The notes beneath the pieces are model-generated. The model searched no databases, had not been told where the DNA came from, and was given only the letters and a program-made list of their open reading frames with translations. DNA of 64,000 nucleotides, taken from the NCBI RefSeq assembly GCF_900129685.1, contig NZ_FQWM01000002.1, positions 86,654 to 150,653 of the forward strand, read 5' to 3'. The translations under genes and the position numbers were made by a program. This DNA comes from Cognatishimia maritima (GTDB lineage: Bacteria > Pseudomonadota > Alphaproteobacteria > Rhodobacterales > Rhodobacteraceae). Below, piece by piece: positions 54,867-63,835 of the stretch (positions are counted from its first letter, which is position 1; every line of letters starts with the position of its first letter).

Positions 54867-55142
54867 TCACTCGTTAAGACTTTCGTGTTTCCTAGCATCT
54901 AAAGTCATTTTTCACGGCAGCCGTGCGAAATATTATTACTGCTTCATTTGTTGACTTTTGAGACCAAAAGTGTCATTTTCTGTGCAATACGCAAAAACCA
55001 CATGATGCCAGGACACCCTCGATGCGCCTCAACTGGATATATTCCGCAAGAGTTATTGGGACTACTGGCCCTATGCCCAAGACCCTAATCTAACCGAGTC
55101 CGAGCACTGCTCGCTCCACTCTCGTTCTCAGGAGACGAACCC
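54867..55142. promoter_or_regulatory. xsc upstream region with TauR-like half-sites
   Basis: 276 nt, no gene seen. CTGGATATAT (55033-55042) and CTGGCCCTAT (55065-55074) share the CTGG half-site with the tpa region; CTGGCCCTAT is identical to the site before tpa. An inverted repeat ACTTTTG/CAAAAGT (54954-54960, 54965-54971) follows tauR and is followed by a T-run, so it may terminate tauR. Confidence 0.5.
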
Positions 55143-56912
55143 ATGAAAATGACAACCGAAGAAGCCTTTGTAAAAGTGCTTCAGATGCACGGTATCGACA
55201 ATGCTTTCGGCATTATCGGTTCCGCAATGATGCCGATTTCCGACCTTTTCCCGGCGGCTGGCATCAAGTTCTTTGACTGCGCGCACGAGTGCAACGCAGG
55301 CATGATGGCAGACGGTTACACCCGTGCGACTGGCAAGATGTCCATGATGGTTGCGCAAAACGGCCCCGGTATCACCTCTTTGGTCACACCGATCAAAACA
55401 GCTTACTGGAACCACACACCACTGCTGATCGTGACCCCACAGGCGGCCAACAAAACCATCGGCCAAGGTGGCTTCCAAGAAGTAGAACAAATGGCTCTGC
55501 TGGAAGATATGGTTGCCTACCAAGAAGAAGTGCGCGACGCGTCCCGTATCGCAGAGGTTCTGAACCGCGTGATCATGCAAGCGAAGCGCGCTTCTGCGCC
55601 TGCGCAAATCAACGTGCCACGTGACTTCTGGACTCAAGTGATCGACATCGAACTGCCAGCGGTTGTTGAATTCGAACGCCCACAAGGTGGCGAAGAAGCG
55701 GTTAAGAAAGCCGCTGAACTGCTGTCCAACGCGAAATTCCCAGTGATCCTGAACGGCGCAGGCGTTGTTCTGGCGGACGCAATCGGCGACTCTGCAGAGT
55801 TGGCAGAGCGTCTGACAGCACCTGTCTGCGTTGGCTACCAGCACAACGACGCCTTCCCAGGCTCTCACCCGCTGTTTGCTGGCCCACTGGGCTACAACGG
55901 TTCGAAAGCCGGTATGGAACTCATCTCGAAAGCGGATGTTGTTCTGGCGCTTGGTACACGTCTGAACCCATTCTCCACGCTGCCGGGCTATGGCATCGAT
56001 TATTGGCCACGTGACGCGAAGATCATTCAGGTCGACATCAACCCTGATCGTATCGGCCTGACCAAGCCAGTCTCTGTTGGTATCGTTGGCGACGCAAAGA
56101 AAGTGGCGCAGGGCATCCTTGCACAGCTGTCTGGCACCGCAGGTGACGAAGGTCGCGACGCACGTAAAAACACCATCGCAGATGCAAAATCCACATGGGC
56201 GCAACAGCTGACCTCTATGGATCACGAGGACGACGATCCGGGCACCACCTGGAACGAGCGTGCACGCGGTCGCGAGCCAGAAAAGATGTCCCCACGTATG
56301 GCATGGCGTGCGATCCAAGCAGCGCTGCCAAAAGATGCGATCATCTCTTCTGACATCGGCAACAACTGCGCAATCGGTAACGCGTACCCTTCTTTTGAAG
56401 ACGGCCGCAAATACCTTGCACCTGGCCTGTTCGGCCCATGTGGCTATGGCTTCCCAGCGATCTGCGGCGCGAAAGTGGGCTGCCCAGATACACCGGTTGT
56501 TGGCTTTGCTGGCGACGGCGCATTCGGCATCTCCATGAACGAGATGGTCTCTGTGAACCGTGACGACTGGCCACCAATCACCATGGTGATCTTCCGCAAC
56601 TACCAGTGGGGTGCGGAAAAGCGGAACACCACGCTGTGGTTTGACGACAACTTCGTGGGCACAGAGCTGTCCAAAGAAGTGTCCTACGCAGGCATCGCCA
56701 AAGCATGTGGCGTGCACGGCGTTGCCGTCACATCCATGGATCAGTTGACCGACGAGCTGGCCAAAGCGGTCAAGCGTCAGATGGAAGACAAAGAAACCAC
56801 CTTCATCGAGGTTCTGCTGAACCAAGAACTGGGTGAACCATTCCGTCGCGACGCCATGAAGAAGCCTGTCCAAGTGGCTGGCATCAACCGCGAAGACATG
56901 CGCGCGCAATAA
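55143..56912 (+). CDS. xsc: Sulfoacetaldehyde acetyltransferase
   Basis: Xsc is a thiamine-diphosphate enzyme that splits sulfoacetaldehyde with phosphate into acetyl phosphate and sulfite. The 589-residue protein has the conserved catalytic glutamate region AHECNAGMMADGYTRATGK (Glu49), NGPGITSLV, and the ThDP-binding GDGAFGISMNEMVSVN (from about residue 458). It is the signature enzyme of taurine dissimilation. A GGAGACGAACCC leader precedes the ATG. Followed by pta after 22 nt. Confidence 0.97.
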   Translation: MKMTTEEAFVKVLQMHGIDNAFGIIGSAMMPISDLFPAAGIKFFDCAHECNAGMMADGYTRATGKMSMMVAQNGPGITSLVTPIKTAYWNHTPLLIVTPQAANKTIGQGGFQEVEQMALLEDMVAYQEEVRDASRIAEVLNRVIMQAKRASAPAQINVPRDFWTQVIDIELPAVVEFERPQGGEEAVKKAAELLSNAKFPVILNGAGVVLADAIGDSAELAERLTAPVCVGYQHNDAFPGSHPLFAGPLGYNGSKAGMELISKADVVLALGTRLNPFSTLPGYGIDYWPRDAKIIQVDINPDRIGLTKPVSVGIVGDAKKVAQGILAQLSGTAGDEGRDARKNTIADAKSTWAQQLTSMDHEDDDPGTTWNERARGREPEKMSPRMAWRAIQAALPKDAIISSDIGNNCAIGNAYPSFEDGRKYLAPGLFGPCGYGFPAICGAKVGCPDTPVVGFAGDGAFGISMNEMVSVNRDDWPPITMVIFRNYQWGAEKRNTTLWFDDNFVGTELSKEVSYAGIAKACGVHGVAVTSMDQLTDELAKAVKRQMEDKETTFIEVLLNQELGEPFRRDAMKKPVQVAGINREDMRAQ

Positions 56913-56934
56913 TTGGTCAAAAGGACGGACCCGA

Positions 56935-57939
56935 ATGACTCTTCTCCCTCAGGAGCTGCTGAAATCAAAGGCTCCGTCCAACCGACCTGTTATTTCCCTA
57001 TGTGAAGGCAGTGATCCCCGCATCGTCGCGGGGGCGCTTGCCGCCCATCAGGCCGATCTGGCCGACGTTATTCTTGTAGGCGACGCTGACGCTGTCCGCA
57101 CCGAACTGGCAAACCAGGGTGCGTCTGAAAGCGCAGGTGTTCAGGTCCATGACCCGCTGACCTCGCCCCTCACATCCGATTTTGCAGCTGAGTATCACAG
57201 CCTACGCAAACACAAAGGCGTCGACGAAGCCAAGGCGCTGTCGGCTGTTCAGACACCGGTTGTCTATGCCGCCATGCTTGTCCGTCTTGGTCATGCGACA
57301 GGCACCGTTGGCGGCGCTGTGCTCACCACTGGAGAGATCGTGCGCAGCGCGATCCAAGTCATTGGCATGGCCAAAGACGCCGCAATGGTTTCCAGCTTTT
57401 TCCTGATGTACCCGCCCGAAACGGCGACCACAGGCGCGCGCGCGATGCTTTATTCCGACTGCGGGCTGGTGATTGATCCAAGCGCCAAAGAACTTGCTGA
57501 AATCGCCAAGGCCTCCGCCAAATCCTGTCAGGCGCTGTTGGAAACAGATCCCAAAATCGCTTTCCTCAGCTTTTCGACCAAGGGCAGCGCACGCCATGAC
57601 GCCGTGAGCAAAGTCTCTGAGGGCCTGGCCATTTTCAAAGACGCAGCACCCGAGATCGAAGCTGATGGCGAGTTCCAATTCGACGCGGCCTTTGTGCCAG
57701 CGGTGGGCGCGCGCAAGGCCCCCGGCTCTGACGTTGCGGGCCATGCCAATGTGATGATCTTCCCGAACTTGGACGCGGGCAACATCGGTTACAAAATCAC
57801 CCAGCGCCTTGGCGGCTATATGGCCATCGGCCCGGTGATGCAGGGGCTTGCCAAACCCGCCAATGACCTGTCGCGCGGCTGCACCGCCCAAGATGTCACC
57901 CAAATGATCGCCGTGACTGCTTTGCAGGCGCTGAAATAA
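56935..57939 (+). CDS. pta: Phosphate acetyltransferase
   Basis: Pta converts the acetyl phosphate from Xsc with CoA to acetyl-CoA. The 334-residue protein is the short catalytic-domain form with VISLCEGSDPRIVAGA, MLVRLGHATGTVGGAV, LYSDCGLVIDPSAKELAEIA and FPNLDAGNIGYKITQRLGGYMAIGP. It lies right after xsc as in most sulfonate clusters. Not linked to ackA here, so it works in assimilation rather than overflow. Confidence 0.96.
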   Translation: MTLLPQELLKSKAPSNRPVISLCEGSDPRIVAGALAAHQADLADVILVGDADAVRTELANQGASESAGVQVHDPLTSPLTSDFAAEYHSLRKHKGVDEAKALSAVQTPVVYAAMLVRLGHATGTVGGAVLTTGEIVRSAIQVIGMAKDAAMVSSFFLMYPPETATTGARAMLYSDCGLVIDPSAKELAEIAKASAKSCQALLETDPKIAFLSFSTKGSARHDAVSKVSEGLAIFKDAAPEIEADGEFQFDAAFVPAVGARKAPGSDVAGHANVMIFPNLDAGNIGYKITQRLGGYMAIGPVMQGLAKPANDLSRGCTAQDVTQMIAVTALQALK

Positions 57940-58015
57940 TGTTGATCAATCCGTTTGCCCTTGCCGTTTTGGTATTTTCTCCTCATCAAGAGCACGGAGA
58001 GGAAAAAAATCCCAA

Positions 58016-58159
58016 ATGGCCATGACATCAGGGAAATCCACCCAGCGCCCCGCGCCTATGGGCAATGCGCTTTGCGCACACTTTGGTTTGTTCCCTTCTT
58101 GCCTAACCGTGCGACCCGATTTCGGCGCAGCATCTCCAATGACGGTACTTCGCCTATGA
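58016..58159 (+). CDS. Possible leader ORF coupled to the sulfur-anion exporter
   Basis: A 47-codon ORF starting MAMTSGKSTQR with a strong GAGAGG ribosome-binding site 10 nt upstream. Its TGA (58157-58159) overlaps the exporter ATG (58156) as ATGA, the usual coupling signal in this window. The exporter itself has only a weak site of its own. No homologue is recognised; it contains four Met and two Cys, but regulation through them is speculation. It may be a translational leader rather than a functional protein. Confidence 0.4.
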   Translation: MAMTSGKSTQRPAPMGNALCAHFGLFPSCLTVRPDFGAASPMTVLRL

Positions 58160-59187
58160 CTGCTTCCCTCGCCACCTCACCCAATATTCTGAACCGGGTC
58201 AAAGCGAAGGCACACGCCCTATTTCCGGGCGTCATGGTGTCTGTCATGGTGGCCGTCGCTGCGAAGTTTCTGTCGGAACACTACGCGACTCCAGCGATGT
58301 TGCTGGCCCTGCTTCTTGGGATCGCAGTAAGTTTTCTGTCGGAAGATGGAAAAGCCGTCGCAGGTATCGGATTCTCCGCCCGTACCTTGCTGCGCCTCGG
58401 GGTGGCACTACTTGGCGTGCGCATTTCAATGGACCTGATGGCCAGCCTAGGCCTTGAATTGATCCTTCTGGTCGTCGCTGGTGTCATCGCGACTATAGGC
58501 TTTGGTATCGCCTTTGGGCGCGTGTTCGGTCACAAATGGCGCTTTTCGTTTCTGACCGCAGGCTCAGTTGCGATCTGTGGCGCCTCCGCCGCAATGGCCA
58601 TTATTGCAATCCTTCCAAAAGACGAACGTTCAGAAGAGCGCCTGATCTTCACGGTGCTTGGCGTAACTGTTCTCTCGACAATTGCCATGATTGCCTATCC
58701 GGTGCTCGTGAATTGGCTCGAACTGACGGAATTGCAGGGCGGGGTCTTCCTCGGCGGGACAATTCACGACGTGGCACAGGTGGTTGGCGCAGGGTTTTCA
58801 ATCTCTGAATACACCGGCGACACCGCCACACTTGTGAAACTGATCCGTGTCGCGACTTTGGCACCGGTTGTCCTTGTGGCGTCGCTCCTCATCCGCCATT
58901 TCGCCGAACTACCAGAGGACGGCAAACGACCGCCGGTTCTGCCTATGTTTGTGGTCGGTTTCCTAGCGCTCGCCGCATTGAATTCATTCCACCTGATCCC
59001 GGCCTTTGTCGCGGATTTTCTTAGCCAAGCCTCGCGCTGGCTTCTGCTGATTGCGATCGCCGCCGTCGGAATGAAAACCAACCTTAAGCAAATCCTCTCC
59101 GTCGGTGGCGCAGCCATCGCGCTGATCGTCCTCGAAACCGTCTTTATTGCAGCCTTCATTCTTGCGGGGATCAAGCTGCTGACGTGA
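58156..59187 (+). CDS. YeiH/UPF0324-family membrane transporter, probable sulfite or sulfate exporter
   Basis: A 343-residue protein with about ten hydrophobic segments, family PF03601, including the conserved GTIHDVAQVVGAG motif and FLAALNSF-like C-terminal region. Members next to xsc have been proposed to export the sulfite or sulfate left from sulfonates (called TauZ in some literature). Position between pta and soeA fits such a role. The ATG at 58156 was chosen by homology start and ATGA coupling. Confidence 0.8.
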   Translation: MTASLATSPNILNRVKAKAHALFPGVMVSVMVAVAAKFLSEHYATPAMLLALLLGIAVSFLSEDGKAVAGIGFSARTLLRLGVALLGVRISMDLMASLGLELILLVVAGVIATIGFGIAFGRVFGHKWRFSFLTAGSVAICGASAAMAIIAILPKDERSEERLIFTVLGVTVLSTIAMIAYPVLVNWLELTELQGGVFLGGTIHDVAQVVGAGFSISEYTGDTATLVKLIRVATLAPVVLVASLLIRHFAELPEDGKRPPVLPMFVVGFLALAALNSFHLIPAFVADFLSQASRWLLLIAIAAVGMKTNLKQILSVGGAAIALIVLETVFIAAFILAGIKLLT

Positions 59188-59212
59188 CGCCAAAATAAAA
59201 CAGGGAAGCCCG

Positions 59213-62029
59213 ATGACATTCCAGCAACCTAAAATCGATACATCTCCGAAGGTCTCTGACGAGATACGCAAAACCACCTGTTACATGTGCGCGTGTCGTT
59301 GCGGCATCAATGTTCATATGAAAGACGGCAAGGTTGCTTACATCGAGGGCAACCGGGACCACCCAGTGAACCAGGGTGTTCTTTGCGCGAAAGGCTCTGC
59401 TGGCATCATGCAGGTCAACGCGCCATCACGGCTGAAAGCACCGATGAAGCGTGTGGGGCCACGCGGCTCTGGTGAATTCGAAGAAATCAGTTGGGAGGAG
59501 GCGCTGGATATGGCCGTCGCGCGCCTGAAGCCGCTGCGTGACAACGCGCCTGAGAAACTGGCGTTTTTCACCGGTCGTGACCAGTCCCAATCTTTCACCG
59601 GCTTCTGGGCGCAGAACTTCGGGACACCGAACTTTGCAGCACACGGCGGCTTCTGCTCTGTAAACATGGCGGCTGGCGGAATTTACACCATGGGCGGCGC
59701 CTTCTGGGAGTTCGGTCAGCCGGATTGGGATCGCGCGAAACTCTTTATGATCTTCGGTGTTGCCGAAGACCACGACAGTAACCCCATCAAAATGGGTATC
59801 GGCAAAATCAAAGGCCGCGGCGGCAAAGTCATTGGCGTGAACCCTGTGCGCTCTGGCTATAACGCTGTCGCAGACGAATGGGTTGGCATCACGCCGGGCA
59901 CCGATGGCCTCTTTATTCTTTCGCTGGTGCATGAGCTGATGAAAGCCGGCAAAATCGATCTGGAGTATCTTGCGCAGTTCACCAATGCGCCGGGCCTGAT
60001 CGATCCCGAAACCGGGCTGCTGCTGCGCAATGCAGATGACAAAGTCATGGTTGTCGACAGCGTTACCGGTGATCTGGTGCCGTTTGATCAAAAAGGCGCG
60101 CGTCCAAACCTTGGCGCGACCTACAAAGCAGACGGCAAGACCTACACCACGGTTATGGCGAAGATGGCCGAGAAATATCTCGACCCGCAATACGCGCCAG
60201 AGAACGTGGCTGAGAAGACCGGAGTCTCTGCTAAGAAGATCAAAACCATTGCGGCAGAACTGGCGCGTGTGGCCTTTGAAGAAAGCTTTACGCTGGATCA
60301 CGCGTGGACCGACTTCCGCGGCGACAAACACGATAAGATGATTGGTCGCCCGGTGGCGATGCACGCAATGCGTGGCATCTCTGCCCACTCCAACGGTTTC
60401 CAGACATGCCGCGCACTACATGTGTTGCAGATCGTTCTTGGCACTGTTGAAGTGCCGGGTGGCTTCCGCTTTAAGCCGCCTTATCCAAAGCCGATTGAAC
60501 AGCATCCAAAGCCACACGGCAAAGTCTCCAAAAGCGCGCCATTGGATGGTCCGCATCTGGGCTTTACCCGTGGTCCAGAGGACCTGATGCTGAAAGAAGA
60601 CGGTTCTCCGATCCGCATCGATAAAGCCTTCACTTGGGAAAACCCAATGTCGAGCCACGGTCTGATGCATATGGTGATCTCTAACGCGCATGCGGGCGAT
60701 CCCTACAAGATCGACACGCTCTTCATGTATATGGCGAACATGTCGTGGAACTCTTCGATGAATACCCGCGGCGTGATCGAGATGCTGACTGACAAGGATG
60801 AGAACGGCGACTATGTGATCCCGTATCTGATCTACTCCGATGCCTATAGCTCTGAGATGGTCGCCTACGCTGACCTGATCCTGCCAGATACCACCTATCT
60901 GGAACGCCACGACTGCATCTCACTCTTGGATCGTCCGATCTGTGAAGCAGACGCAGCGGCAGACGCCATTCGCTGGCCCGTCATTGAACCTGATCGCGAT
61001 GTACGCGGCTTCCAATCCACGCTGATCCATCTTGCAAACCGTCTGGGCATGCAGGGTTTTGTGAATGAAGACGGCTCCGCCAAATGGAAAGACTACGCCG
61101 ATTACATCGTCAACCACGAGCGCAAGCCGGGCATTGGCCCATTGGCGGGCTTCCGTGGCAAAGACGGAGATAAGGTTGGCCGTGGCGAAGTGAACCCAGA
61201 TCAGCTGGATCGCTACATCGAAAACGGCGGCTTCTTTGTGGAGCATATCCCTGAGGGGGCTGATTACTACAAGCCCTGGAACAGCGCCTACCAAGATTGG
61301 GCCGTGGGCATGGGCATCTACGATGCGCCGTCGCCTTATCTGTTCCAGCTGTATTCCGAGCCTATGCGCAAGTTCCAACGCGCCGCCGAAGGCCATGGCG
61401 ACCGCCAGCCTCCAGAAAACCTGCGTGAGCGCGTGAAATATGTGATGGACCCGCTGCCCTTTTGGTATGAGCCCTTTGAGGACACCGCGGTTGATCTGGA
61501 TGAATACCCAATCCACGCCCTGACCCAGCGTCCAATGGCGATGTACCACTCTTGGGGTACCCAGAACGCTTGGCTGCGCCAGTTGCACGGCACCAACCCG
61601 CTGTATCTGCCGACCAAGCTTTGGGAAAAATACGGCTTCAAAGAAGGCGATTGGGCCAAGGTCACCTCGACCCACGGCACCATAACCGTACCTGTCGCCC
61701 TACAGGAAGCGCTGAACGACAACACGGTTTGGACCTGGAACGCGATTGGCAAACGCAAAGGCGCTTGGGCGCTGGACAAAGACGCGCCAGAAGCCAAGCA
61801 GGGCTTCTTGCTGAACCATCTGATCCACGAACTATTGCCTGCCAAAGGCGACGGTTTGCGCGTTGCCAACTCTGACCCAATCACCGGTCAGGCAGCATGG
61901 TTTGATTTGCGCGTGAAAATCGAAAAGGCTGACGCCCCAGCAGGTGAGCAGTCTCAGCCAGCCTTCCCAGAGATCAAGTCTCCGGTCGGCCAAGGCCCAG
62001 ATCATCTGGAATGGAAGGTGGGCAAATGA
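59213..62029 (+). CDS. soeA: Sulfite dehydrogenase SoeA, molybdopterin catalytic subunit
   Basis: A 938-residue member of the DMSO reductase family of molybdoenzymes. The N terminus carries a 4Fe-4S motif CxxCxxxC in TCYMCACRCG (Cys23, 26, 30) with a fourth Cys in VLCAKGSAG; then the molybdopterin-binding domains with the TGRDQSQS and GVNPVRSGYN regions and the C-terminal MopB domain. No twin-arginine signal is visible, fitting the cytoplasmic SoeABC type that oxidises sulfite to sulfate and feeds the quinone pool. It neighbours taurine genes, which produce sulfite. Confidence 0.9.
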   Translation: MTFQQPKIDTSPKVSDEIRKTTCYMCACRCGINVHMKDGKVAYIEGNRDHPVNQGVLCAKGSAGIMQVNAPSRLKAPMKRVGPRGSGEFEEISWEEALDMAVARLKPLRDNAPEKLAFFTGRDQSQSFTGFWAQNFGTPNFAAHGGFCSVNMAAGGIYTMGGAFWEFGQPDWDRAKLFMIFGVAEDHDSNPIKMGIGKIKGRGGKVIGVNPVRSGYNAVADEWVGITPGTDGLFILSLVHELMKAGKIDLEYLAQFTNAPGLIDPETGLLLRNADDKVMVVDSVTGDLVPFDQKGARPNLGATYKADGKTYTTVMAKMAEKYLDPQYAPENVAEKTGVSAKKIKTIAAELARVAFEESFTLDHAWTDFRGDKHDKMIGRPVAMHAMRGISAHSNGFQTCRALHVLQIVLGTVEVPGGFRFKPPYPKPIEQHPKPHGKVSKSAPLDGPHLGFTRGPEDLMLKEDGSPIRIDKAFTWENPMSSHGLMHMVISNAHAGDPYKIDTLFMYMANMSWNSSMNTRGVIEMLTDKDENGDYVIPYLIYSDAYSSEMVAYADLILPDTTYLERHDCISLLDRPICEADAAADAIRWPVIEPDRDVRGFQSTLIHLANRLGMQGFVNEDGSAKWKDYADYIVNHERKPGIGPLAGFRGKDGDKVGRGEVNPDQLDRYIENGGFFVEHIPEGADYYKPWNSAYQDWAVGMGIYDAPSPYLFQLYSEPMRKFQRAAEGHGDRQPPENLRERVKYVMDPLPFWYEPFEDTAVDLDEYPIHALTQRPMAMYHSWGTQNAWLRQLHGTNPLYLPTKLWEKYGFKEGDWAKVTSTHGTITVPVALQEALNDNTVWTWNAIGKRKGAWALDKDAPEAKQGFLLNHLIHELLPAKGDGLRVANSDPITGQAAWFDLRVKIEKADAPAGEQSQPAFPEIKSPVGQGPDHLEWKVGK

Positions 62030-62104
62030 TGACCAATTCCATCTTCTTCGTTGCCCAAATACTCACCTGCACAGCGCCTGTCCTACACATGGAGTTCGCC
62101 AACA

Positions 62105-62884
62105 ATGACTGACCTCCCAACCAGCACCGAGAAAAAACTCGGCCTTGTCATCGATCTGGACACCTGCGTGGGCTGCCACGCCTGTGTGATCTCCTGCAAA
62201 GGCTGGAACACTGAAAACTACGGCGCGCCGCTTTCGGATCAACGCCCTTACGGCGAAGAACCGATGGGCACCTTCCTCAATCGCGTGCACAGCTATGAGG
62301 TCAAACCAGAGGGCGGCGCGGCGCAGACCGTGCACTTCCCAAAGTCTTGCCTGCACTGTGAAAACGCGCCTTGTGTGACCGTCTGCCCAACCGGCGCAAG
62401 CTATAAGCGCAAGGAAGACGGCATTGTTCTGGTGAACGAAAGCTCCTGCATTGGCTGCGGGCTGTGCGCTTGGGCCTGCCCATACGGCGCGCGCGAGCTT
62501 GATCAGGCCGAGGGTGTGATGAAGAAATGTACGCTTTGTGTGGACCGGATCTATAACGAAAACCTGCCAGAAGTGGATCGGGTTCCTGCCTGCGTGCGGA
62601 CCTGTCCAGCTGGCGCGCGCCACTTTGGTGACTTCGCGGACCCAGAAAGCAACGTCTCCAAGCTGACCGCAGAGCGCGGCGGTATGGACCTGATGCCCGA
62701 ACTCAATACCGCGCCCGTCAATAAATACCTGCCACCCCGCCTGAAAGACAGCTGGGACGATGAAAGCGTGCTTGCGCCGTTCCTGGAACCAGTGGCCGAA
62801 GAAACGCAAGGCTTCATGGGTTGGCTTGATAAGCAACTGTCTCGTCTACCGGGCGATGTCAAACAGACAGAAGGAGCAGAATAA
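62105..62884 (+). CDS. soeB: Sulfite dehydrogenase SoeB, iron-sulfur subunit
   Basis: A 259-residue ferredoxin-like protein with four Cys clusters: C21-C24-C27-C31, then CLHCENAPCVTVCP, CIGCGLCAWACP and CTLC...PACVRTCP, as in DmsB-type electron-transfer subunits. It passes electrons from SoeA to SoeC. The ATG at 62105 is chosen because the family start TDLPT lies there; the stop overlaps the soeC ATG (TAATG). Confidence 0.92.
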   Translation: MTDLPTSTEKKLGLVIDLDTCVGCHACVISCKGWNTENYGAPLSDQRPYGEEPMGTFLNRVHSYEVKPEGGAAQTVHFPKSCLHCENAPCVTVCPTGASYKRKEDGIVLVNESSCIGCGLCAWACPYGARELDQAEGVMKKCTLCVDRIYNENLPEVDRVPACVRTCPAGARHFGDFADPESNVSKLTAERGGMDLMPELNTAPVNKYLPPRLKDSWDDESVLAPFLEPVAEETQGFMGWLDKQLSRLPGDVKQTEGAE

Positions 62885-63759
62885 TGCATCCAGCAGCATC
62901 CGTTATTGTCTTCACCACGCTGTCCGGCGCCGGGTTTGGCATGCTGGCGTGGCTTGGCATAGACAGCACGCCATCCACTGGCTGGGGCGCTTTCGGCTAT
63001 TATTTCGTGGCCTTCGCCTTGGCTGTGGGCGGGCTATTGTCATCCACCTTCCACCTCGGCCATCCTGAGCGCGCGATGAAAGCCTTTACCCAATGGCGCA
63101 CAAGCTGGCTGTCACGTGAAGGTGTCTGCGCCGTGCTGGCACTGACCGTGATGGGCCTTTATGCGGCGGGCCTGATCTTCCTTGGCGAAGCACTTTCGAT
63201 CCTCGGTTGGATCGGCGCGATCCTCAGCCTTGGCACGGTTTACACCACCTCAATGATCTACGCGCAATTGGCAACGATCCCGCGATGGAACACACCACTG
63301 ACCTCTCTGCTTTATCTGACATTCGCCATTGCGGGTGGTGCACTGCTGACTGGAAAAGTCACGATTGCGCTTGTTCTGCTGGTGGCCGCATCCTTTGTTC
63401 AGGTGATCTGGTGGAAAAAGGGCGACACAGCCTTTGCAGATCGTGGCACCAACTTGGGCACGGCAACAGGTCTGGGCGATCGTGGTGAGGTGCGTTCACT
63501 CGCGCACCCACATACCTCACCCAACTACCTGATGCGCGAGTTCATCTATACCGTAGGTCGCAAACATGTGCAGAAACTGCGCGTGATCTCTCTGACCTTG
63601 ATGGCGGCTGTACCGGTTGTCTTGCTTGCGCTCTTTGGGGCGAACCACTTTATCGCGCTCATCGCAGTCCTCAGCCACATCGCAGGCGTTGCGACCTCGC
63701 GCTGGCTGTTCTTTGCAGAGGCCGAACACACCGTCGGCATCTACTACGGCATGCGATAG
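62884..63759 (+). CDS. soeC: Sulfite dehydrogenase SoeC, membrane anchor subunit
   Basis: A 291-residue integral membrane protein with about eight hydrophobic helices, of the DmsC type, that anchors SoeAB and transfers electrons to quinone. Conserved FHLGHPERAMKAFTQWRTSWLSREG region and C-terminal LFFAEAEHTVGIYYG. It ends the operon 21 nt before a strong terminator. Confidence 0.92.
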   Translation: MHPAASVIVFTTLSGAGFGMLAWLGIDSTPSTGWGAFGYYFVAFALAVGGLLSSTFHLGHPERAMKAFTQWRTSWLSREGVCAVLALTVMGLYAAGLIFLGEALSILGWIGAILSLGTVYTTSMIYAQLATIPRWNTPLTSLLYLTFAIAGGALLTGKVTIALVLLVAASFVQVIWWKKGDTAFADRGTNLGTATGLGDRGEVRSLAHPHTSPNYLMREFIYTVGRKHVQKLRVISLTLMAAVPVVLLALFGANHFIALIAVLSHIAGVATSRWLFFAEAEHTVGIYYGMR

Positions 63760-63780
63760 TCACAAAGCGTTCTGAAAATC

Positions 63781-63811
63781 AAAAAGCCCCGTCACTTTGG
63801 CGGGGCTTTTT
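63781..63811. terminator. Bidirectional terminator after soeC
   Basis: AAAAAGCCCCG (63781-63791) and CGGGGCTTTTT (63801-63811) are perfect complements around TCACTTTGG. T-runs on both strands serve soeC and the converging gene at the right edge. Confidence 0.9.
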
Positions 63812-63835
63812 GCTTGTTTGCAAAGGGTCTTTGAC

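Noticed and set aside
55128-56909. A 593-codon open frame antisense to xsc
   Set aside because: Full-length antisense frames come from the codon bias of the real gene; the product has no recognised family, and xsc is clear.
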